Below, piece by piece: positions 6,567 through 8,532 of a stretch of DNA of 8,532 nt. A program made the translations under genes and the position numbers. The notes under the pieces were generated by a model, which was given only the letters and a program-made list of their open reading frames with translations, did not search any database and was not told the DNA's origin. This DNA comes from Sulfuritalea sp. (GTDB lineage Bacteria; Pseudomonadota; Gammaproteobacteria; Burkholderiales; Rhodocyclaceae): NCBI GenBank assembly GCA_021738105.1, contig JAIPCS010000145.1, forward strand, positions 1 to 8,532, read 5' to 3'. Each line of letters starts with the position of its first letter. Position 1 is the first letter of the stretch.

Positions 6567-7709
6567 CTAGGCAATCCCGGGATGACTGGCCTCGTATGCG
6601 CGTGCAAGCGACGGGTCGCGACGGCGGATTTCAGCGTGGTCGACACGCCCGGTGCGCGTCATGTAGCTGTAGGCAAAATCGATAGGCGGCAAGGCCATCA
6701 ATTCATCCATTTTTTCATACCAGCCAATGCTGGTATTGGCGGCATCCAGAATCTTCTTCATCGGCGGCATGCGTCGCTCATGATAGAGCACCAGAGCTTC
6801 GGGCACGCCGGCGGTATCGCGCAGAGCCTTCCACAGGGCGATCGCATCTTCCATGGCCAATCGGGTGCCGGAGCCGATGGAAAAATGCGCTGTGCGCAGG
6901 GCGTCGCCCATCAGCACGACATTATCGAAACTCCATTGCCGGTTCGTGATCGCAGGAAACTGGCGCCACCAGGACTTGTTGGAAAGTATCGGCTGGCCGT
7001 CTAGATCTCTGGCGAAAACCCGCTCGCAAAGATGAATCGTCTGCTGCTCGTTCATGCCGGAAAATCCCGCGCGCTGCCATGTCTCATCCGTAACTTCGAC
7101 CAGGAAGGTACTCATATGCGGGCTGTAGCGATAATGGTGGGCGCAAAATACGCCGTGTTCGGTAGCACGAAAGGTCAGCGACAGGCTGTCAAACACCTGG
7201 CTGGTGCCGTACCAGATGAAGCGGTTGCTGCGCAGCTGGCTTTGCGTGCCGAATCGATCCTCGTTCTCGTTGCGTACCCAGGACGCGGCTCCATTGGCGG
7301 CAACGACAAGATCTGCGCCGCCCAGCCGGGCTGTGTCGGCCAGCGAGGAAATCTCACAGTCGAACTCGATCTTCACCCCCAGCGACTCGACGTGGGCGTA
7401 GAGCTGGCTCAGGAGTTCCAGCCGGCCAATGGCGGCGAAGCCGTTACCGGCAATCGGAATCCTCGCATCGTTGTGCACGATGGTGAGATTGGGCCAGGTT
7501 TCCATCAGCGGGGTGAGCAGCCGGTACATGGTTTCGTCATCGGCGCGCAAGAATTCCAGCGCGCGGTCCGAGAACACCACGCCGAAGCCCCAAGTCGCGT
7601 GGCGCGGTCCGCGCTCAAAAACCACGATATCGTGCGCGGGATTCTCGCGTTTCATCAACGAAGCGAAATACAGCCCCGCCGGTCCGCCACCAATAACGCG
7701 AATCTTCAT
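6567..7709 (-). CDS. FAD-dependent aryl-CoA monooxygenase (salicylyl-CoA 5-hydroxylase / 2-aminobenzoyl-CoA monooxygenase type)
   Basis: A 380-residue group A flavin monooxygenase. It has the N-terminal FAD motif GGGPAG (7-12), a WGFGVVFSD segment near residue 41 and the second FAD motif MGDALRTAHFSIGSGTRLAMED (around 267-288) with D269. HFSIGSGT, RFIWYGTS and the ending TRTGRVDHAEIRRRDP are, as I recall them, features of salicylyl-CoA 5-hydroxylase and of the N-terminal half of A. evansii 2-aminobenzoyl-CoA monooxygenase/reductase. The family hydroxylates the ring of an aryl-CoA with O2 and NAD(P)H, commonly at C5. In the fused enzymes the chain continues into an OYE-like half at about this point; here it ends in TAG, 110 nt before a separate OYE-type gene. 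The ATG at 7709 overlaps the upstream ligase stop as ATGA, so ligase and hydroxylase are probably coupled. Hydroxylation of free salicylate is a less likely alternative. Confidence 0.9.
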   Translation of the reverse strand: MKIRVIGGGPAGLYFASLMKRENPAHDIVVFERGPRHATWGFGVVFSDRALEFLRADDETMYRLLTPLMETWPNLTIVHNDARIPIAGNGFAAIGRLELLSQLYAHVESLGVKIEFDCEISSLADTARLGGADLVVAANGAASWVRNENEDRFGTQSQLRSNRFIWYGTSQVFDSLSLTFRATEHGVFCAHHYRYSPHMSTFLVEVTDETWQRAGFSGMNEQQTIHLCERVFARDLDGQPILSNKSWWRQFPAITNRQWSFDNVVLMGDALRTAHFSIGSGTRLAMEDAIALWKALRDTAGVPEALVLYHERRMPPMKKILDAANTSIGWYEKMDELMALPPIDFAYSYMTRTGRVDHAEIRRRDPSLARAYEASHPGIA

Positions 7710-8532
7710 GACCGGTCACCCAGTTTTTCATTTCCGATCCTGGCCGCGATCATTTCGCGAAGCTGCCGCTTGAGAATCTTGCCCACCGGACTCAAGGGAA
7801 ACTCATTGACCACTTCGAGCCGCTCCGGCAGTTTGAAACTGGCGATCTTCTGGTGACGCAGGAAAGCTATCAACTCGTCGAAATCCAGGGTTTCACCCTC
7901 CCGGGGTATGACGAAAGCACAGGCCTTCTCGCCGAACACGGGATCGGGCATCGCCACCAGTGTCACGCTCTTGACCTTGGGGTGACCGAAAATCAGGTTT
8001 TCGACTTCCTCGCAACTGATCTTTTCGCCACCACGATTGATCAGATCCTTGCGCCGCCCTTCGGTAAATACATGACGGCCCTGCTTGCGCACGATGTCGC
8101 CCATGCGGTAGAAGCCATCCGCGGTGAAGGCCTCGGCGTTCTTTTCCGGAGCACGGTAGTAGCCTTGTATCGTGTATGGACCGCGCGTAACGAGTTCGCC
8201 GGGTTCGCCATCCGGCACCTCGTTGCCGTCGTCATCGAGCACCTTGATCTCGTCGTCATCGCAGACCGGTACGCCGGAACTGGTGAGCAGCAGATCTTGC
8301 GGGGAATCCAGCGGTACCATGTTGATCAGGCCCTCGGCCGTGCCATATATTTCCTGCGGCAGGCAGCCGAAGCGCTCGAGCAGGCGGCTGCGCAACTCGG
8401 GCGCAAGCCGCGCACCGCCGTTCTGGATCACCTTGAGCGTGGAAACATCGTAGTTTTCGGACACCGGTGAATTGAGCCAGTTGGAAATCAGCGGTACCAC
8501 CGCCGCGATCACCGTCACCTTCTCGCGCTGCA
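7706..8532 (-). CDS. EntE/DhbE-type aryl acid adenylating ligase (5' end outside window)
   Basis: The C-terminal 274 residues of an ANL-superfamily ligase; the frame is open at the right edge, and about half of a usual 540-residue protein is missing. It aligns by eye with EntE along its whole visible length: VIQNGGARL, YGTAEGLIN, PYTIQGYYRAPEKNAEAF, DGFYRMGDIV, GRRKDLINRGGEKISCEEVE and SPVGKILKRQLR, where the Lys is the catalytic residue of the C-terminal lobe (K251 of the visible part). EntE-type enzymes activate 2,3-dihydroxybenzoate or salicylate as AMP esters. In siderophore systems they load a carrier protein; in salicylate catabolism related enzymes feed a CoA thioester. The ATGA overlap with an aryl-CoA monooxygenase favours the catabolic role (inference). 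The residues that set aryl acid choice, such as the EntE Asn that contacts the 2-hydroxyl, lie outside the window, so the substrate cannot be read here. Confidence 0.9.
   Translation of the reverse strand, partial: QREKVTVIAAVVPLISNWLNSPVSENYDVSTLKVIQNGGARLAPELRSRLLERFGCLPQEIYGTAEGLINMVPLDSPQDLLLTSSGVPVCDDDEIKVLDDDGNEVPDGEPGELVTRGPYTIQGYYRAPEKNAEAFTADGFYRMGDIVRKQGRHVFTEGRRKDLINRGGEKISCEEVENLIFGHPKVKSVTLVAMPDPVFGEKACAFVIPREGETLDFDELIAFLRHQKIASFKLPERLEVVNEFPLSPVGKILKRQLREMIAARIGNEKLGDRS

Noticed and set aside
6547..6570. Possible terminator after the monooxygenase: a run of six T on the minus strand
   Set aside because: Only a stem of about 4 bp with a wobble pair precedes the T-run, too weak to call; the tract may instead lie upstream of a promoter.
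7032..7856. A 274-codon plus-strand frame across the monooxygenase/ligase junction
   Set aside because: It overlaps two well supported minus-strand genes and encodes no recognisable domain.

Overview
The window reads as part of a proteobacterial chromosome or catabolic island. GC content looks moderately high, genes are densely packed with 1-4 nt overlaps, and the protein families resemble those of aromatic-degrading Beta- or Gammaproteobacteria (Azoarcus/Thauera-like). This host guess is inference. All eight supported genes lie on the minus strand, so they are read from the right edge toward the left. I see no tRNA, rRNA, CRISPR array, insertion sequence or integrase.

Right part (8532 to 4489). 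First comes the C-terminal half of an EntE/DhbE-type aryl acid adenylating ligase. It overlaps by ATGA a 380-residue FAD monooxygenase of the salicylyl-CoA 5-hydroxylase / 2-aminobenzoyl-CoA monooxygenase type. A 110-nt gap follows with a promoter-like sequence and an imperfect GTATAC-centred palindrome. Next is a 655-residue three-domain reductase: an Old Yellow Enzyme (OYE) barrel, an iron-sulphur-type segment and an FAD/NAD region, as in 2,4-dienoyl-CoA reductase and trimethylamine dehydrogenase.

Middle part (4427 to 1348). After a 61-nt gap holding a strong GC hairpin, five genes run as one overlapping chain: a 2-aminobenzoate-CoA ligase-like enzyme, a RidA-family protein, two small unrecognised proteins that look like diverged paralogs, and a 70-residue zinc-ribbon protein. 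Each junction is TGATG or ATGA, which suggests translational coupling.

Left edge (1178 to 1). After a 169-nt gap lies a Ser/Thr protein kinase with a C-terminal cyclic-nucleotide-binding domain, cut by the window edge.

Working model (inference). This looks like an aerobic CoA-thioester pathway for anthranilate, salicylate or a related aromatic acid. Ligases activate the acid, the FAD monooxygenase hydroxylates the aryl-CoA, the reductase removes aromaticity, and RidA may act on the resulting enamine or imine. In Azoarcus evansii the monooxygenase and an OYE-like half are fused in one polypeptide. Here the monooxygenase ends about where the fusion would continue, and a separate, larger OYE-type enzyme follows. 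Several key residues are changed: one FeS-motif Cys is Ser, an expected OYE active-site His is Gln, and the RidA carboxylate-binding Arg is Met. Together with the three unrecognised small genes, these make the cluster worth attention as a variant dearomatising system.
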